DNA of 59,750 bases from assembly GCA_946186895.1 (NCBI GenBank), contig CAMHOW010000009.1, positions 1 to 59,750 on the forward strand, in the 5' to 3' direction. Of the stretch, positions 8,863 to 18,182 are shown piece by piece (position 1 is the first letter of the stretch; every line of letters begins with the position of its first letter). A model generated the notes under the pieces. It was not told the DNA's origin. It saw only the letters and a list, made by a program, of their open reading frames with translations, and made no database searches. The stretch comes from an uncultured Fibrobacter sp. (lineage in GTDB: Bacteria > Fibrobacterota > Fibrobacteria > Fibrobacterales > Fibrobacteraceae). Both the position numbers and the translations under genes were made by a program.

Positions 8863-10491
8863 CTAGGCCTTCTTTCCTTCGTGGTAGTCTTCTTCGCTGT
8901 TCACGCTCCAGAGGGCGGTCTTGTCGGCGGAGTTTTCGCGGATGCACTTTACCACTTCCATGGCAGCAAGCATACTGTGGTCCATGTTGTTGTACTTGTG
9001 CATGCCATTTCGACCCATCAGGAACAGGTTCTCGATCGGATCCACATAATCACGAATCTTGTTGAACTCACCGTAAGTACCAAAGTAGGCAGGATATGCC
9101 TTCTTGATGTGGAACACCACGGAATCCCGCACGTCGGCAGGCCTCGCCACGTCTATCTTGTCAAGTTCGGCGATGGCGAACTTGATAAAGTCGGCATCGG
9201 GCATGCGCCACATCTCGTCGCCTTCGGTAGCAAAATATTCAAGACCAATCCAAACCTTTTCGGGATCGGCCACCAGGTAAGGGCTCCAGTTGTTGAAAAT
9301 CTGGATGCGGCCGAGTTTCACGTCGGATTCCTGCACATAGATCCAGTTGTCGGCCACAAACTTGAGCTTGCTTTCGGGAGTACCTGGTTTTGCAGGATTC
9401 TTGATGAGCAACTTGTCTAGAAGGAGGCCCACTGTGATGAAGTCTCGGTACACGAGTCCGTCAGCCACGCGCTTGACTTCTGCGGGCACGGGCGTTTTCC
9501 CGTTGTCCATGGCAGCCACAAGTTCTTTTACCGGCATGGTGCTGAGGAAATAGTCGCAGGAAACCGTTTCCGTGGAATTTCCGCGGTCCACGATTACGCT
9601 TTCCACACGCTTGCCGTCGGTAGAGCGGTTCACGCCCACCACCTTCGAGTTCATGTGGATTTCGCCACCTTTCTCCAGCACCTTCTCGGCCACCGTTTCC
9701 CAGAGCTGGCCAGGTCCGAATTTCGGATAGAGGAACTGGCCTATCAGGCTCGTCTCGGTATCCTTCTGGCGGATGTCCGCTCCGTTGGCAGCACCCGCGT
9801 CCGGTTTCTTTTTCCCGGCAAAAATCTGCTTGAGCGCATGCACTACGGTTTTTGTAATCGAAAGTCCCTTGATACGCTGGCCACCCCAGTCGGGGCTGAT
9901 CTTGTTGCAAGGCACGCCCCACACCTTTTCGGTATAGTCCCTAAAGAAGGTGCGGTAAAGTTCCACGCCAAAGCGGTTGATCATGAAGTCTTCGAGACTC
10001 TTTTCTTTACGGGCGGGCAAGAGCTGCACCTTGAGGTAACTCATGCCTATCTTGAACATGCGCCAGAGTCCGAGGTTACGGATGGTATCGCCGTTCAGGC
10101 TCACCGGATAGTCAAAAAGCTTGCGAAGGAACAAAATACGGCTGAGGCGGCTACGGCAAAGCATCACGTAGTCCGTCTTCTCGGGATCGGGGCCACCCGT
10201 TACCAGCGGAACGCTACGCCCGATGGCGATATCGTCCTTGCTGGCGGAACCTTGCAGAGGCAAAATCCCCTGCCACCAGTCCATCACCGTATCGCTCTTG
10301 CTGAAAAAACGGTGGCCGCCGATGTCCATGCGGTTGCCCTTGTAGCGGGCCGTCCTGGAAATGCCCCCGATAACGTCTTCGGCCTCAAAAATCACAGGCT
10401 TCACGCCTGTAGTGCGCAACAGTTCTAGGGCGGCGGTCAGACCCGCAGGGCCTGCACCGGCGATTACGGCAATCTTTTTCTCTTCACTCAT
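8863..10491 (-). CDS. FAD/NAD(P)-binding oxidoreductase, UDP-galactopyranose-mutase-like
   Basis: A 542-residue flavoprotein. The Rossmann motif [14 protein letters not shown] (about 12-25) is followed by the FAD contact [13 protein letters not shown]. The C-terminal [19 protein letters not shown] resembles the FAD-closing motif of UDP-galactopyranose mutase/amine-oxidase-fold proteins. Located between gtrA-like and GT-C genes in one operon, it may rearrange or oxidise the sugar on a nucleotide or lipid carrier; the exact reaction cannot be read from sequence. Confidence 0.78.
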   Translation of the reverse strand: MSEEKKIAVIAGAGPAGLTAALELLRTTGVKPVIFEAEDVIGGISRTARYKGNRMDIGGHRFFSKSDTVMDWWQGILPLQGSASKDDIAIGRSVPLVTGGPDPEKTDYVMLCRSRLSRILFLRKLFDYPVSLNGDTIRNLGLWRMFKIGMSYLKVQLLPARKEKSLEDFMINRFGVELYRTFFRDYTEKVWGVPCNKISPDWGGQRIKGLSITKTVVHALKQIFAGKKKPDAGAANGADIRQKDTETSLIGQFLYPKFGPGQLWETVAEKVLEKGGEIHMNSKVVGVNRSTDGKRVESVIVDRGNSTETVSCDYFLSTMPVKELVAAMDNGKTPVPAEVKRVADGLVYRDFITVGLLLDKLLIKNPAKPGTPESKLKFVADNWIYVQESDVKLGRIQIFNNWSPYLVADPEKVWIGLEYFATEGDEMWRMPDADFIKFAIAELDKIDVARPADVRDSVVFHIKKAYPAYFGTYGEFNKIRDYVDPIENLFLMGRNGMHKYNNMDHSMLAAMEVVKCIRENSADKTALWSVNSEEDYHEGKKA

Positions 10492-10499
10492 AAAGTACC

Positions 10500-10967
10500 T
10501 TAGGAATTCGGTTTTTTGTTTCCCGATTTGAACAGAATAAATTTTCTCGCAAGAAAATTGTACAGAAGTACGATTATTGCGGCAACCACCTTGGATATCA
10601 TTTCCTGAATACCAAGCACGCCGACAAACACATACATCAGCAATTCGTTCAATCCCATCCCGAAAAGGCTTATCAACACAAAAACAACCACTTCCAGAAA
10701 AACGTACTTTTCCATTTTACGCTTTTCCGTGCTGAACACCCACCTCACGGTCAAGAGGTAGTTGACCACGTTTCCTGCCGCAAGGCCAATCAAGTTCGAA
10801 ATCAGGTAATGGATGTCAAAATAGTAGAGGGCAAGTGCAAAAGCCCCAAAATCCACAATAAAGGCGAGACCGCCAGTCACGAAATACCGTAAGAACTGGC
10901 CCACAACTCCCCTTCGGCTGGGAATCTTCGATTTTATCTTTCCGAGCACGGAACTTTCGAAATCCAT
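10500..10967 (-). CDS. GtrA-family membrane protein
   Basis: A 155-residue protein with four predicted transmembrane helices and the GtrA opening [21 protein letters not shown]. GtrA-like proteins are thought to flip polyprenyl-phosphate-linked sugars across the inner membrane. It is the first gene of a minus-strand operon with the FAD oxidoreductase (8-nt gap) and the GT-C transferase, a logical donor-supply, flip and transfer order. No strong ribosome site is visible before ATG. Confidence 0.85.
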   Translation of the reverse strand: MDFESSVLGKIKSKIPSRRGVVGQFLRYFVTGGLAFIVDFGAFALALYYFDIHYLISNLIGLAAGNVVNYLLTVRWVFSTEKRKMEKYVFLEVVVFVLISLFGMGLNELLMYVFVGVLGIQEMISKVVAAIIVLLYNFLARKFILFKSGNKKPNS

Positions 10968-11023
10968 AGCAAAAAAGTTAGTAATTTTACCCCCAAAGTA
11001 ATTCTACACATAGGGTATTAGCC

Positions 11024-12061
11024 ATGTCCTGTTTCCTGATTACCGGCGGCGCCGGATTCTTTGGCTCCATTCTCAAAAAGGAGCTCCTTGCAAAGGGCCA
11101 TAAATGCGTAAGTATCGACCTATGCCCTGACCCAGACAAGCACGAAAACCTTACTAGCATATTGGGGGACATCCGCGACAAGGAGCTGGTGGAAAAGATA
11201 TTCAGCGAAAACCAGTTTGACGCCGTGTTCCACCTGGCCGCCATGCTGGCCCACGACCGCAAGCGCATCAACAACCTCTGGACATCCAACGTAGATGGCA
11301 CAGAAATTATTGCCGACGCCTGTATCCGCCACAATGTGAACAAGCTCGTGTTCACATCCTCGAACTGCCTTTGGGCTAAGAATTTCGACGACCCCGTCAC
11401 CGAAGCAGAAGAACCCAACCCCATCGAGATTTACGGCAAGTCCAAGCTGGAAGGGGAAAAAATTCTCTTCGCCCGCAAAGATAAGCTAAACTCTGTCATC
11501 TTCCGCTGTCCTACCATCATGGACGAAGGTCGACTCGGACTGCTTTCCATCCTCTTTGAATTTATTGACGAAAACCGAAAACTCTGGATGGTAGGCGACG
11601 GAAACAACCGTTACCAGTTTATCTACGCGAAGGACTTGGCCAACGCCTGTGAACTCGCCTTGAATTACCAAGGGACCACCGTATTCAACATCGGCTCGGA
11701 CAACGTGAAGACCTTCAACGAGGTGTACAGCTACGTCATCGAGCATGGCAAGTCAAAATCCAGGCTGGCCCATTTCCCCAAATGGTTTATTATCCCTTGC
11801 ATGAAGCTCGCCAGCAAGCTCGGCATTTCGCCCCTCGGCCCCTACCAGTACAAGATGATTGCCAGCACCTTCGTTTTCGACACGTCAAAAATCAAGAAAG
11901 AACTGGGCTTCCAGCCCACAAAGACCAACGAAGAAATGCTGCTCCGCGCCTATGAATTCTACCACCAGAACCGCAAGGCCATCGAGCACCGCACCAACGT
12001 CTCGGCCCACAACGAGTGCGCCAAGATGGGCGTCATACGCCTACTCAAGTGGCTCTCGTAA
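11024..12061 (+). CDS. NAD-dependent sugar-nucleotide epimerase/dehydratase (extended SDR)
   Basis: A 345-residue SDR protein. The nucleotide-binding GGAGFFGS lies at residues 8-15 and the acidic ribose-binding SIDLCPDP at the end of beta-2. FTSSNCLWA supplies the catalytic Ser/Thr region and YGKSK the Tyr-x3-Lys. It is divergent from the gtrA-like gene across a 56-base gap that must hold both promoters, and probably makes a nucleotide sugar for the same glycan. Substrate not determinable. It converges with the M18 gene, seven bases apart. Confidence 0.82.
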   Translation: MSCFLITGGAGFFGSILKKELLAKGHKCVSIDLCPDPDKHENLTSILGDIRDKELVEKIFSENQFDAVFHLAAMLAHDRKRINNLWTSNVDGTEIIADACIRHNVNKLVFTSSNCLWAKNFDDPVTEAEEPNPIEIYGKSKLEGEKILFARKDKLNSVIFRCPTIMDEGRLGLLSILFEFIDENRKLWMVGDGNNRYQFIYAKDLANACELALNYQGTTVFNIGSDNVKTFNEVYSYVIEHGKSKSRLAHFPKWFIIPCMKLASKLGISPLGPYQYKMIASTFVFDTSKIKKELGFQPTKTNEEMLLRAYEFYHQNRKAIEHRTNVSAHNECAKMGVIRLLKWLS

Positions 12062-12068
12062 ACAAGAC

Positions 12069-13256
12069 TTACAAGTAGAATGCAGACACCAGGGCGATCA
12101 TGCCTTGGTGATCTTTTTTTGCCGTCATTTCGCGAATACTGTGCATGCTGAGCATGGGTTCGCCGATATCCACCGTGGGGATTCCGAGATTTGCCGAAAC
12201 TGTCGGGCCCACCGTTGAACCGCAGGGCATGTCGTTACGCATTACGAAAGTCTGGTACGGAATGTTATTTTGTTCGCAAAGCAGCTTGAATTGCGCACAG
12301 GAATACACGTCGCTGGCGTATCTTTTTTGAGAATTGGTCTTTAGCACAACGCCACCGCCCAGAACGGGGGCATGGTTACCTTCGTGCTTGTTTTCAAAGC
12401 TCGGATGGCAGGCGTGGGCCATGTCGATAGAAAGGGCCAGTGAATTCGGAGTTCGGAATTCGAAATTGGGGATTAAGGAATCCAGAACACTTTTCAAGAA
12501 GTTACCGGCAGCACCTTCTCGGGTATTTGAACCCACTTCCTCGTTATTGAAGAAGGCCGCCACCTGGAAATCCTTTTCCGAAGGTTTAGCCACAGCAAAA
12601 GCTTCTGCAATGGCATGGCAGCTGCTCAGGTTGTCAAGCCTTCCCGAATAAATCCACTCGTCTTCAAAGCCGCCATATTGTGCAGGCTGGGCATCAAAAA
12701 GCTGGATATCAAAATCCAGAAGTCTAGCGCCATCGGGAAGCTCTCCCGACAAGGCCTTCTCAAAACGTTCATGACCGCCCATGGCCGTCCACAGGACGTT
12801 CATGTCCGTCTGAGGATTTACCCTAAGCCCATCCTGGTTCACGCCCCTGTTCAAATGGACCGCCAGCTGCGGGATACGGAACAGCTTGTCGCCGCGAACC
12901 AATTTGGTCTGCACCTTGCCATTCTGCTCAAATGCCAAGAGACCCGCATATCCAAGGTCCCGGTCCAGCCAACTTGTAAAAATGGGGCTCCCATAAATCT
13001 CCGGGTGGAGGGTCCGTACCCCTGCCGCCGAACTGTCCGGATTGGGTGTAATTTTCAGAGTCGGGTAGTCCGTATGGGCAAGGGCTATCCTAAGTCTTGA
13101 TTCTTCGCCGGCTTTTAATGGCGGCCGAACCGCTATCAGGGCGCCACCACGTTCAAAAAACTTTATTCCGGCGCCCAAAGGCGCCAAAATCTGCTTAATA
13201 CTCTCTACCGTATGATACGGCGTAACTGATTTATTCAAAAAATCAAGAAAATTCAT
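12069..13256 (-). CDS. M18-family aminopeptidase
   Basis: A 395-residue cytosolic di-zinc aminopeptidase (aspartyl-aminopeptidase type). Zinc and catalytic signatures seen: AHTDYPTLK, FNNEEVGSNTREGAAG, SIDMAHACHP, RYASD, RNDMPCGSTVG and the final MHSIREM His. No signal peptide. The variable loop between FLKSVLDSL and LALSIDMAHA is encoded by a repeat element (IPNFEFRTPNS) that also occurs at 15967-16029. The reading frame is intact and all metal ligands remain, so the enzyme is probably active. Confidence 0.9.
   Translation of the reverse strand: MNFLDFLNKSVTPYHTVESIKQILAPLGAGIKFFERGGALIAVRPPLKAGEESRLRIALAHTDYPTLKITPNPDSSAAGVRTLHPEIYGSPIFTSWLDRDLGYAGLLAFEQNGKVQTKLVRGDKLFRIPQLAVHLNRGVNQDGLRVNPQTDMNVLWTAMGGHERFEKALSGELPDGARLLDFDIQLFDAQPAQYGGFEDEWIYSGRLDNLSSCHAIAEAFAVAKPSEKDFQVAAFFNNEEVGSNTREGAAGNFLKSVLDSLIPNFEFRTPNSLALSIDMAHACHPSFENKHEGNHAPVLGGGVVLKTNSQKRYASDVYSCAQFKLLCEQNNIPYQTFVMRNDMPCGSTVGPTVSANLGIPTVDIGEPMLSMHSIREMTAKKDHQGMIALVSAFYL
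12444..12470. repeat. attcggagttcgg-type repeat inside the M18 gene
   Basis: Seventeen bases (12444-12460) are identical to 15983-15999, where the element lies between genes and forms a hairpin. Here it is translated in frame in a surface loop of the aminopeptidase. Confidence 0.6.
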
Positions 13257-13281
13257 ATTCCAAAATTAGGTTTTAGAAACT

Positions 13282-13320
13282 AGAAACGAGGTACCGGGCT
13301 TACCTGTTTCTATATTTTTT
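13282..13320 (+). terminator. Terminator-like hairpin with T-tract directly before the MCE gene start
   Basis: Arms agaaac-g-aggta (13282-13293) and tacct-gtttct (13301-13311) pair over 11 bp with one bulged G and a 7-base loop, followed by tatatttttt. This has the form of an intrinsic terminator on the plus strand, yet it ends four bases before the ATG of the MCE gene and no plus-strand gene precedes it closely. It could be an attenuator, a stop for antisense transcription, or the leader hairpin of the divergent M18 transcript. Confidence 0.55.
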
Positions 13321-13323
13321 TGC

Positions 13324-14331
13324 ATGAAGTTCAAGCCCATCAAGCAGATAAACTGGATGGAGATGTCCGGCCTTTTGGTCGGTATCTTTTTCACGGTTGC
13401 CGTGATGATATTCGGGCTTGTGCTTTACACGAAGCTTTTTACCAGCGGAATGATCGGCGTAGAGGAGTATAAACTCCATAGTACCTTCGACAAGGCCCTG
13501 GGCCTCAGGCCCGGCACCCGCGTGCAGATCAGCGGTGTGGACGTGGGCCAGATTTCCGACATGAAGATCGAAGGCGATGGCGTGTACATGGAGTTCACCA
13601 TCTACAAGAAATACCAGGGCTGGATTACCGACAGCGCCCAGGTGTACGCCATCCGTGACCAAAACGTGATTTCTGCCCGTGTTATCAACATTGAAGCCCG
13701 GCGTGGCAAAGGGCGCGTCCTAGAAGACGGCGAGTTCCTGCCCCCTGGCAAGGCACAGGATATCGAAACCGTGCTAGAGACGGCTAACGAACTGCTCGGG
13801 CGCGTGAACCTGCTTATCGATGCCGCAGACACCCTTGTGGCTATGGCCATGGACACGGGAACTACCATCGGGGCCCTTTTCGGTTCCCGAGCCCTTTACG
13901 ACAACCTGAACCGCCAGCTTGGCCGACTTGACGACATCACCCTCAGTGGCACAAGAGCAATCCACAAGGTTTCAAACCTGATGGATACCTTGCAGCTAAC
14001 CGTTCCGCCCCTCATAAACCGGATGGACGGCATGATGACCAATGTCTCCGGCATGATGGATGACGTCTCGGGTATGATGACAGAACTGAAACCCCTGCCT
14101 GGGAAAGTGGACGCCCTTATGGGCAAACTTGAAGGCACAGTGGGCCGTGCAGACGACATGATTGCCGAACTCGGGAAGATTACCATCGGGCTTTCGGACT
14201 TTATGGAAAGCACGGAAAACACCCTGCAGAATGCGGACGAGCTGATGGAAGGCGTTTCCAACATGTGGATCATCAACCGGAACCTGCCCAACCGCGACAG
14301 CATACCCTTCATGGTGGAGACCCTATGGTAA
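13324..14331 (+). CDS. MlaD/MCE-domain lipid-transport protein
   Basis: A 335-residue inner-membrane-anchored protein: one TM helix (about 14-37), one MCE domain (about 45-130: STFDKALGLRPGTRVQISGVDVGQIS), then a long alpha-helical/coiled region with repeated MxxVSGMMDD-like heptads (about 215-310). MCE proteins form hexameric rings or tunnels that shuttle phospholipid between membranes, working with an MlaE permease and MlaF ATPase; neither gene is in this window. No Shine-Dalgarno is seen before ATG; a terminator-like hairpin occupies that space. It overlaps the next gene by 7 nt. Confidence 0.85.
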   Translation: MKFKPIKQINWMEMSGLLVGIFFTVAVMIFGLVLYTKLFTSGMIGVEEYKLHSTFDKALGLRPGTRVQISGVDVGQISDMKIEGDGVYMEFTIYKKYQGWITDSAQVYAIRDQNVISARVINIEARRGKGRVLEDGEFLPPGKAQDIETVLETANELLGRVNLLIDAADTLVAMAMDTGTTIGALFGSRALYDNLNRQLGRLDDITLSGTRAIHKVSNLMDTLQLTVPPLINRMDGMMTNVSGMMDDVSGMMTELKPLPGKVDALMGKLEGTVGRADDMIAELGKITIGLSDFMESTENTLQNADELMEGVSNMWIINRNLPNRDSIPFMVETLW

Positions 14332-15095
14332 ATAGACTCTTCGCCCTGGCACTCGTCGTTCTTCTTTCTGGAGTGAGCTTCGCTTCCGAATCTTCGGTGC
14401 TTGCGTTCCGTGCACAAAAGTCCATAAGCAAAGGGAAATTCGCCAAAGGCTACGGCCAGCTGGAACGGGCACTCCTGGCAAGCCGCAAAGAGGCAGATCT
14501 AGGAGCAGAGGGGCGCATCCTCATTTCCATGGCCAAAGTCCGCATCATGAGTCTGGACTTGAATTTTGCCGATTCCCTGCTCACAGTCGTCCGCCAAGAG
14601 GCAATGGACGACAACTCGAAGTTGATGTTCAACATCAATAAGATTTCCTTGGCAAACGCAAGAGAAAATTTTGCCGACGGTGAAAAAATCTGCAGGTCCA
14701 TTGATGAGTCCAGCCTCAAAAAGTGCGACGAATCTCTAAAGGCAGCCTTCTATTCGGGTTGCGCCGTCTCTTACGCAGGCAACAAGCGTGAAGACGATGC
14801 CAAACAGGCCCTGAAGATGACGGCCAAAAATAGCGATGACGAAGAAGGCTTCTACGCCTACACCGCAGCAAACGTTTCCAGGTTACTAGGGAATTCCGAT
14901 GCGGCCGATTTCTACAAAACCGCCGAAGAAAAGGCCATCAAGAGCAACTACTCCTACATGACCGCCACCATCCTCTGGGAACGCTCCTTACTCAAGGGAA
15001 CACCTCAGAAAGAGAAAGACGACCTGAGGCTCCGTTGCAAGAACGCCTTTGAACTGATGGGGCTCCCGAACAACGCCAAGCGTTGCGAGAAGTAG
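14325..15095 (+). CDS. Exported helical protein following MlaD, unrecognised
   Basis: A 256-residue protein whose ATG lies inside the last codons of the MCE gene, so it is probably translated by coupling. An earlier in-frame ATG at 14265 would place 20 extra residues before the signal peptide and is less likely. Signal peptide about 1-18 (LFALALVVLLSGVSFA). The mature part is alpha-helical with a TPR-like rhythm (AKGYGQLERALLASRKEA; FAVSYAGNKREDDAKQALK-like spacing), but I cannot name a family. Position suggests a periplasmic partner of the lipid-transport protein. Confidence 0.68.
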   Translation: MVNRLFALALVVLLSGVSFASESSVLAFRAQKSISKGKFAKGYGQLERALLASRKEADLGAEGRILISMAKVRIMSLDLNFADSLLTVVRQEAMDDNSKLMFNINKISLANARENFADGEKICRSIDESSLKKCDESLKAAFYSGCAVSYAGNKREDDAKQALKMTAKNSDDEEGFYAYTAANVSRLLGNSDAADFYKTAEEKAIKSNYSYMTATILWERSLLKGTPQKEKDDLRLRCKNAFELMGLPNNAKRCEK

Positions 15096-15102
15096 TCAAG
15101 AA

Positions 15103-15963
15103 TTAATTTAACGCTGACGTGTCGGCAACTGCAGAAGAATCTGCAGCAGATATCACCGTAGAATCAGAGACCGCAACGGTCGAGTCCAGCTTCACCTCTT
15201 CAGGCCTTTTCAGCTGCAGCAGGTGATTGTATGCCTGGGCTGGCGAGATTTTTCCGTCAGCAAACAAGTCTATGGTCTTCGTTATTTCATTGAGCACAGT
15301 CGAGTCTGCCGCAGTCTTCTTGTTACGATAGCCGAGAATGCGGTATGTCTTGTTGTAGAAGCTGCTACGGAATTTCTTGAAACGGGGTTGCATCACGTCG
15401 TTCAGCACCATCTCTATGGCCGTTTCTGTCTGCATGGTATCCAATTCAAAGGTCTTATACATCATGCGGATATGTGGCGGAATAGTCGTGTCCGGACTAT
15501 CAAAATAGGGCCGCATCACATTAGCCGCCGCCGTCTTGTTCGGATATGGGCCCTTAGACAAGCGAAGAGCATGGGAAACAGCAAGCCGCCACTGATCCGG
15601 ATACAGTTTTAATGCTCGGCGCATCACAACATAATCCGTAGTGTCCTTTGAATCCATGGGCGTTATGGCACTCACAAAATAATAGGGCGTATAGAACAGG
15701 CTATCCAATTCAGTACACAGATTGGCCACATGACTCAAGTATGTGTATTCCTTTCCAGATAAGAAACTGTCACCTAGTTCCGTCAAACCCTTTATCCAGA
15801 ACAAGCCCGCTACCGACGCATCGTTGCCCGCGGCGACATACTTCACGTAGTCGGCCTTAGGCAAGAATGACTCATCAAAGTTTGTACTGGGTAGCGGCTT
15901 CGCATAATGGAAGGCCGCCGCAATGACCGCTATGGCTAATATGATGATGGCAAGGAAACGCAT
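15103..15963 (-). CDS. Membrane-anchored helical-repeat protein, unrecognised
   Basis: A 286-residue product starting at MRFLAIIILAIAVIAAAF, a signal anchor. A longer frame to 16029 exists only because a repeat element upstream is open in the same frame (NSELRIPNSEL). The body has TPR-like helices (YVVMRRALKLYPDQWRLAVS) and a C-terminal Ser/Asp/Ala low-complexity tail (DSTVISAADSSAVADTS) resembling the insert in signal peptidase I at 34687. It is the likely last gene of the pyrF operon, 75 bases downstream. Function unknown. Confidence 0.65.
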   Translation of the reverse strand: MRFLAIIILAIAVIAAAFHYAKPLPSTNFDESFLPKADYVKYVAAGNDASVAGLFWIKGLTELGDSFLSGKEYTYLSHVANLCTELDSLFYTPYYFVSAITPMDSKDTTDYVVMRRALKLYPDQWRLAVSHALRLSKGPYPNKTAAANVMRPYFDSPDTTIPPHIRMMYKTFELDTMQTETAIEMVLNDVMQPRFKKFRSSFYNKTYRILGYRNKKTAADSTVLNEITKTIDLFADGKISPAQAYNHLLQLKRPEEVKLDSTVAVSDSTVISAADSSAVADTSALN

Positions 15964-15966
15964 AGT

Positions 15967-16029
15967 TAGTTCGGAGTTCGGGATTCGGAGTTCGGAATTA
16001 GAAAAATCAATTCCTAATTCCGAATTCAT
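15967..16029. repeat. attcggagttcgg-type repeat with internal inverted repeat
   Basis: Contains two tandem ttcggagttcgg-like units and a 9-bp inverted repeat cggaattag / ctaattccg (15993-16001 and 16014-16022) around a 12-base loop. It shares 17 identical bases with the element inside the M18 gene. It fills most of the gap between pyrF and the downstream gene. Confidence 0.6.
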
Positions 16030-16038
16030 AAATCTGAA

Positions 16039-16935
16039 TTAAATATCGCAGGCCTCCGCAAGCTTTTCCAAAGCGTCGATGCAGTCTCCTGCGAAGTTCG
16101 CCGGGTTGCCGCTACGCTGGTAGGCAAAGTTTAGGCCGCTAGAACTGTTGAGCACGTGGAACTTGCGCTTGCCACCGCCGTTTGCAATGGCGGTAAGAAC
16201 AGTCTTGGCATCGCCACCCTGACCGCCCGGCACGCCCGGAATGGACACGCCCGGAATTAGGAAGGGAATCTCGTGCTTGTTGGCCACCGTGTAGGCCGTA
16301 ATCTTTTCAAGTTCTTCAGGGTGAGTTGCTCCCACAACAGCGCCAAGGTAACCGAGGTTTCCGTCCCATTCCATAATCTTGTCGGCGACGGAGTAGAATG
16401 CCTCTGCCTTGTCACGAGGGTCGTCACTGCGGACAACGCTCAGGTCCTGAAAATCATGAGCGCCCTTGTTGCTTGTACGGAGCAGCACGTAGGCGCCATT
16501 ACCTTCGGAATTTTCGCGAATGAACGGACCCACAGAATCGGCGCCCATCCAGGGGGAAACCGTCACAGCATCGGCCTTGTACACATCGTAGGCAGCCGTT
16601 GCATAGGCGGCGCTGGACTTACCGATGTCACCGCGCTTGGCATCGAGAATCACCGGAATGCCTGCGCTCCTGTAGTCAGCAATCAGCTGCTGCAACACCA
16701 GCATAGCCTGCACGCTCACGCATTCGTAGTAGGCACTGTTGGGCTTGACCACAGCAGGAGTCACCCCACGCTTAAGGGCGCATTCTAGAATTTCGGAATA
16801 GAAGCGCTTGATCTTATCTTCGGCAGAGCCATTAGGGCAACAGGGATCGATCAGCTTCAACACCGGATCCATGCCCAAGCAAATCGGGTTGCCGCACTTG
16901 GCGATACGCTGTTCTAGAAGTCCATGAAAATTCAT
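16039..16935 (-). CDS. pyrF: Orotidine 5'-phosphate decarboxylase, long (type 2) form
   Basis: Last step of UMP synthesis: OMP to UMP plus CO2. The catalytic strand VILDAKRGDIG (Lys100) is intact. FLIPGVSIPG and the phosphate-binding end are those of the longer, mycobacterial-type OMP decarboxylase (about 280-300 residues) rather than the 230-residue E. coli type. The start overlaps the stop of the rRNA-methyltransferase-like gene by one base, so it belongs to the ispA-dxs operon and is co-translated. No pyr regulatory element is visible. Confidence 0.93.
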   Translation of the reverse strand: MNFHGLLEQRIAKCGNPICLGMDPVLKLIDPCCPNGSAEDKIKRFYSEILECALKRGVTPAVVKPNSAYYECVSVQAMLVLQQLIADYRSAGIPVILDAKRGDIGKSSAAYATAAYDVYKADAVTVSPWMGADSVGPFIRENSEGNGAYVLLRTSNKGAHDFQDLSVVRSDDPRDKAEAFYSVADKIMEWDGNLGYLGAVVGATHPEELEKITAYTVANKHEIPFLIPGVSIPGVPGGQGGDAKTVLTAIANGGGKRKFHVLNSSSGLNFAYQRSGNPANFAGDCIDALEKLAEACDI

Positions 16936-18182
16936 TACCGGAGTTCCTCTTGAATCTGGGCCGCTTCGTAGCTGAGAATGCCGTGGGCCACCGCCACATT
17001 CAGGGATTCCAGTTCGCTGCTCATAGGAATCTTTACCGTTTCGTCGGCAAGTTCAATTAGGTAGGGGTTCGTGCCCGCACCTTCGTTACCCACCAAGAAG
17101 GCCATCTTGCGGAGCTTGCGTTCCGGGATCTGGCGCAGGGACTGTTTGGCATGCAAGTCTGTTGCAATGATCGTGTAGCCCTTGCTGCGCAAGAAGTTGA
17201 TCTGGTCAATCAGGTCAACATCGAACTCAAAAGGCACACGCAGGAACGTTCCCGAAGAACCACGCACCACCTTCGGATTGAAGGGGCTCACGGTACCGCG
17301 GCCAAGAATCATGCCGTCGGAACCAAAGCCAAGGCTGGTGCGGAACAGCGTTCCCAAGTTACCCGGATCCTGCACGGCGTCTACCAGCGTAAGCACGCTG
17401 CGGCTAGATTCATAAACCGGTTTGGTATTGGCAATACGGCAATGGGCGATAATACCCTGGGGCGTTACCGTAGAGCTAATCTGCTTCATCATGTCGGCAG
17501 ACATTTCATGAAGCGTAATGCCAGCATCGTTAATGGCAGCCAGCAGGCCCTTATCATCAAAGCCCTCCACGGCATAAACGGCAATGACCAACTCACGATG
17601 GTTGTTCACCAGTTCGTTCACCACATGAACACCTTCTCCCAAGAAGCGGCCTTCGCGTTCGCGACCCTTTTCTGTGGTGAGGGCCAGGAGCTTCTTGAAC
17701 CAAGGCGGATTGGAGCCAGAAGCCTCGGGAGCTTCGGAAGCGGCCAAACGGGCTTCCAATACAGATTCGTCCAGGGTCTCGTCGGCATTAACTTCGGCCT
17801 TCTGTTCCGGACGCTGACGGTAGATGGGCTTGCTAACCTTGTCGAACCCGCGGAAGGGGCGGTCACCTTCATGGCGACGGTCAGAACGGCCAAAGCGTTC
17901 GGAACGTCCGAAGGGCTTGTCGTCAAAACGACGGGGACGGCGGTCGCGATCAAAGGGGCGACGTTCACGGTCAAAGCCGCGCTCGCCAGTGCGGCCTTCG
18001 CGCCGGCTTCCGTCTTCACGAAGTCCACGGGGGCGGTCGCCACGAGGGCCACGGCCAAATTCCCTGTCATCGCCGCTTCTTTCTTCACGGCGGGGGCGGC
18101 GTTCTTCGCGGCTTTCGCTGACGCCGAACTTGCGGTCCAAAGTTTTCCTTATGGTACGCGGGGTCTTGTTTTCTTCGCTCAT
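16935..18182 (-). CDS. SpoU/TrmH-family RNA 2'-O-methyltransferase with Arg-rich N-terminal extension
   Basis: A 415-residue protein. Residues about 1-130 are a disordered Arg/Asp/Gly-rich region with RxFD and RRPR-like repeats. An RNA-substrate-binding domain (about 165-250) and the SPOUT knot follow: motif 1 DAVQDPGNLGTLFRTS, motif 2 FLVGNEGAG, motif 3 IPMSSELESLNVAVAHGI. It uses SAM to methylate a ribose in rRNA or tRNA (RlmB/TrmH-like); the target is undetermined. It overlaps dxs by 4 nt (ATGA) and pyrF by 1. The basic tail is unusual for this family and probably increases RNA affinity. Confidence 0.85.
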   Translation of the reverse strand: MSEENKTPRTIRKTLDRKFGVSESREERRPRREERSGDDREFGRGPRGDRPRGLREDGSRREGRTGERGFDRERRPFDRDRRPRRFDDKPFGRSERFGRSDRRHEGDRPFRGFDKVSKPIYRQRPEQKAEVNADETLDESVLEARLAASEAPEASGSNPPWFKKLLALTTEKGREREGRFLGEGVHVVNELVNNHRELVIAVYAVEGFDDKGLLAAINDAGITLHEMSADMMKQISSTVTPQGIIAHCRIANTKPVYESSRSVLTLVDAVQDPGNLGTLFRTSLGFGSDGMILGRGTVSPFNPKVVRGSSGTFLRVPFEFDVDLIDQINFLRSKGYTIIATDLHAKQSLRQIPERKLRKMAFLVGNEGAGTNPYLIELADETVKIPMSSELESLNVAVAHGILSYEAAQIQEELR

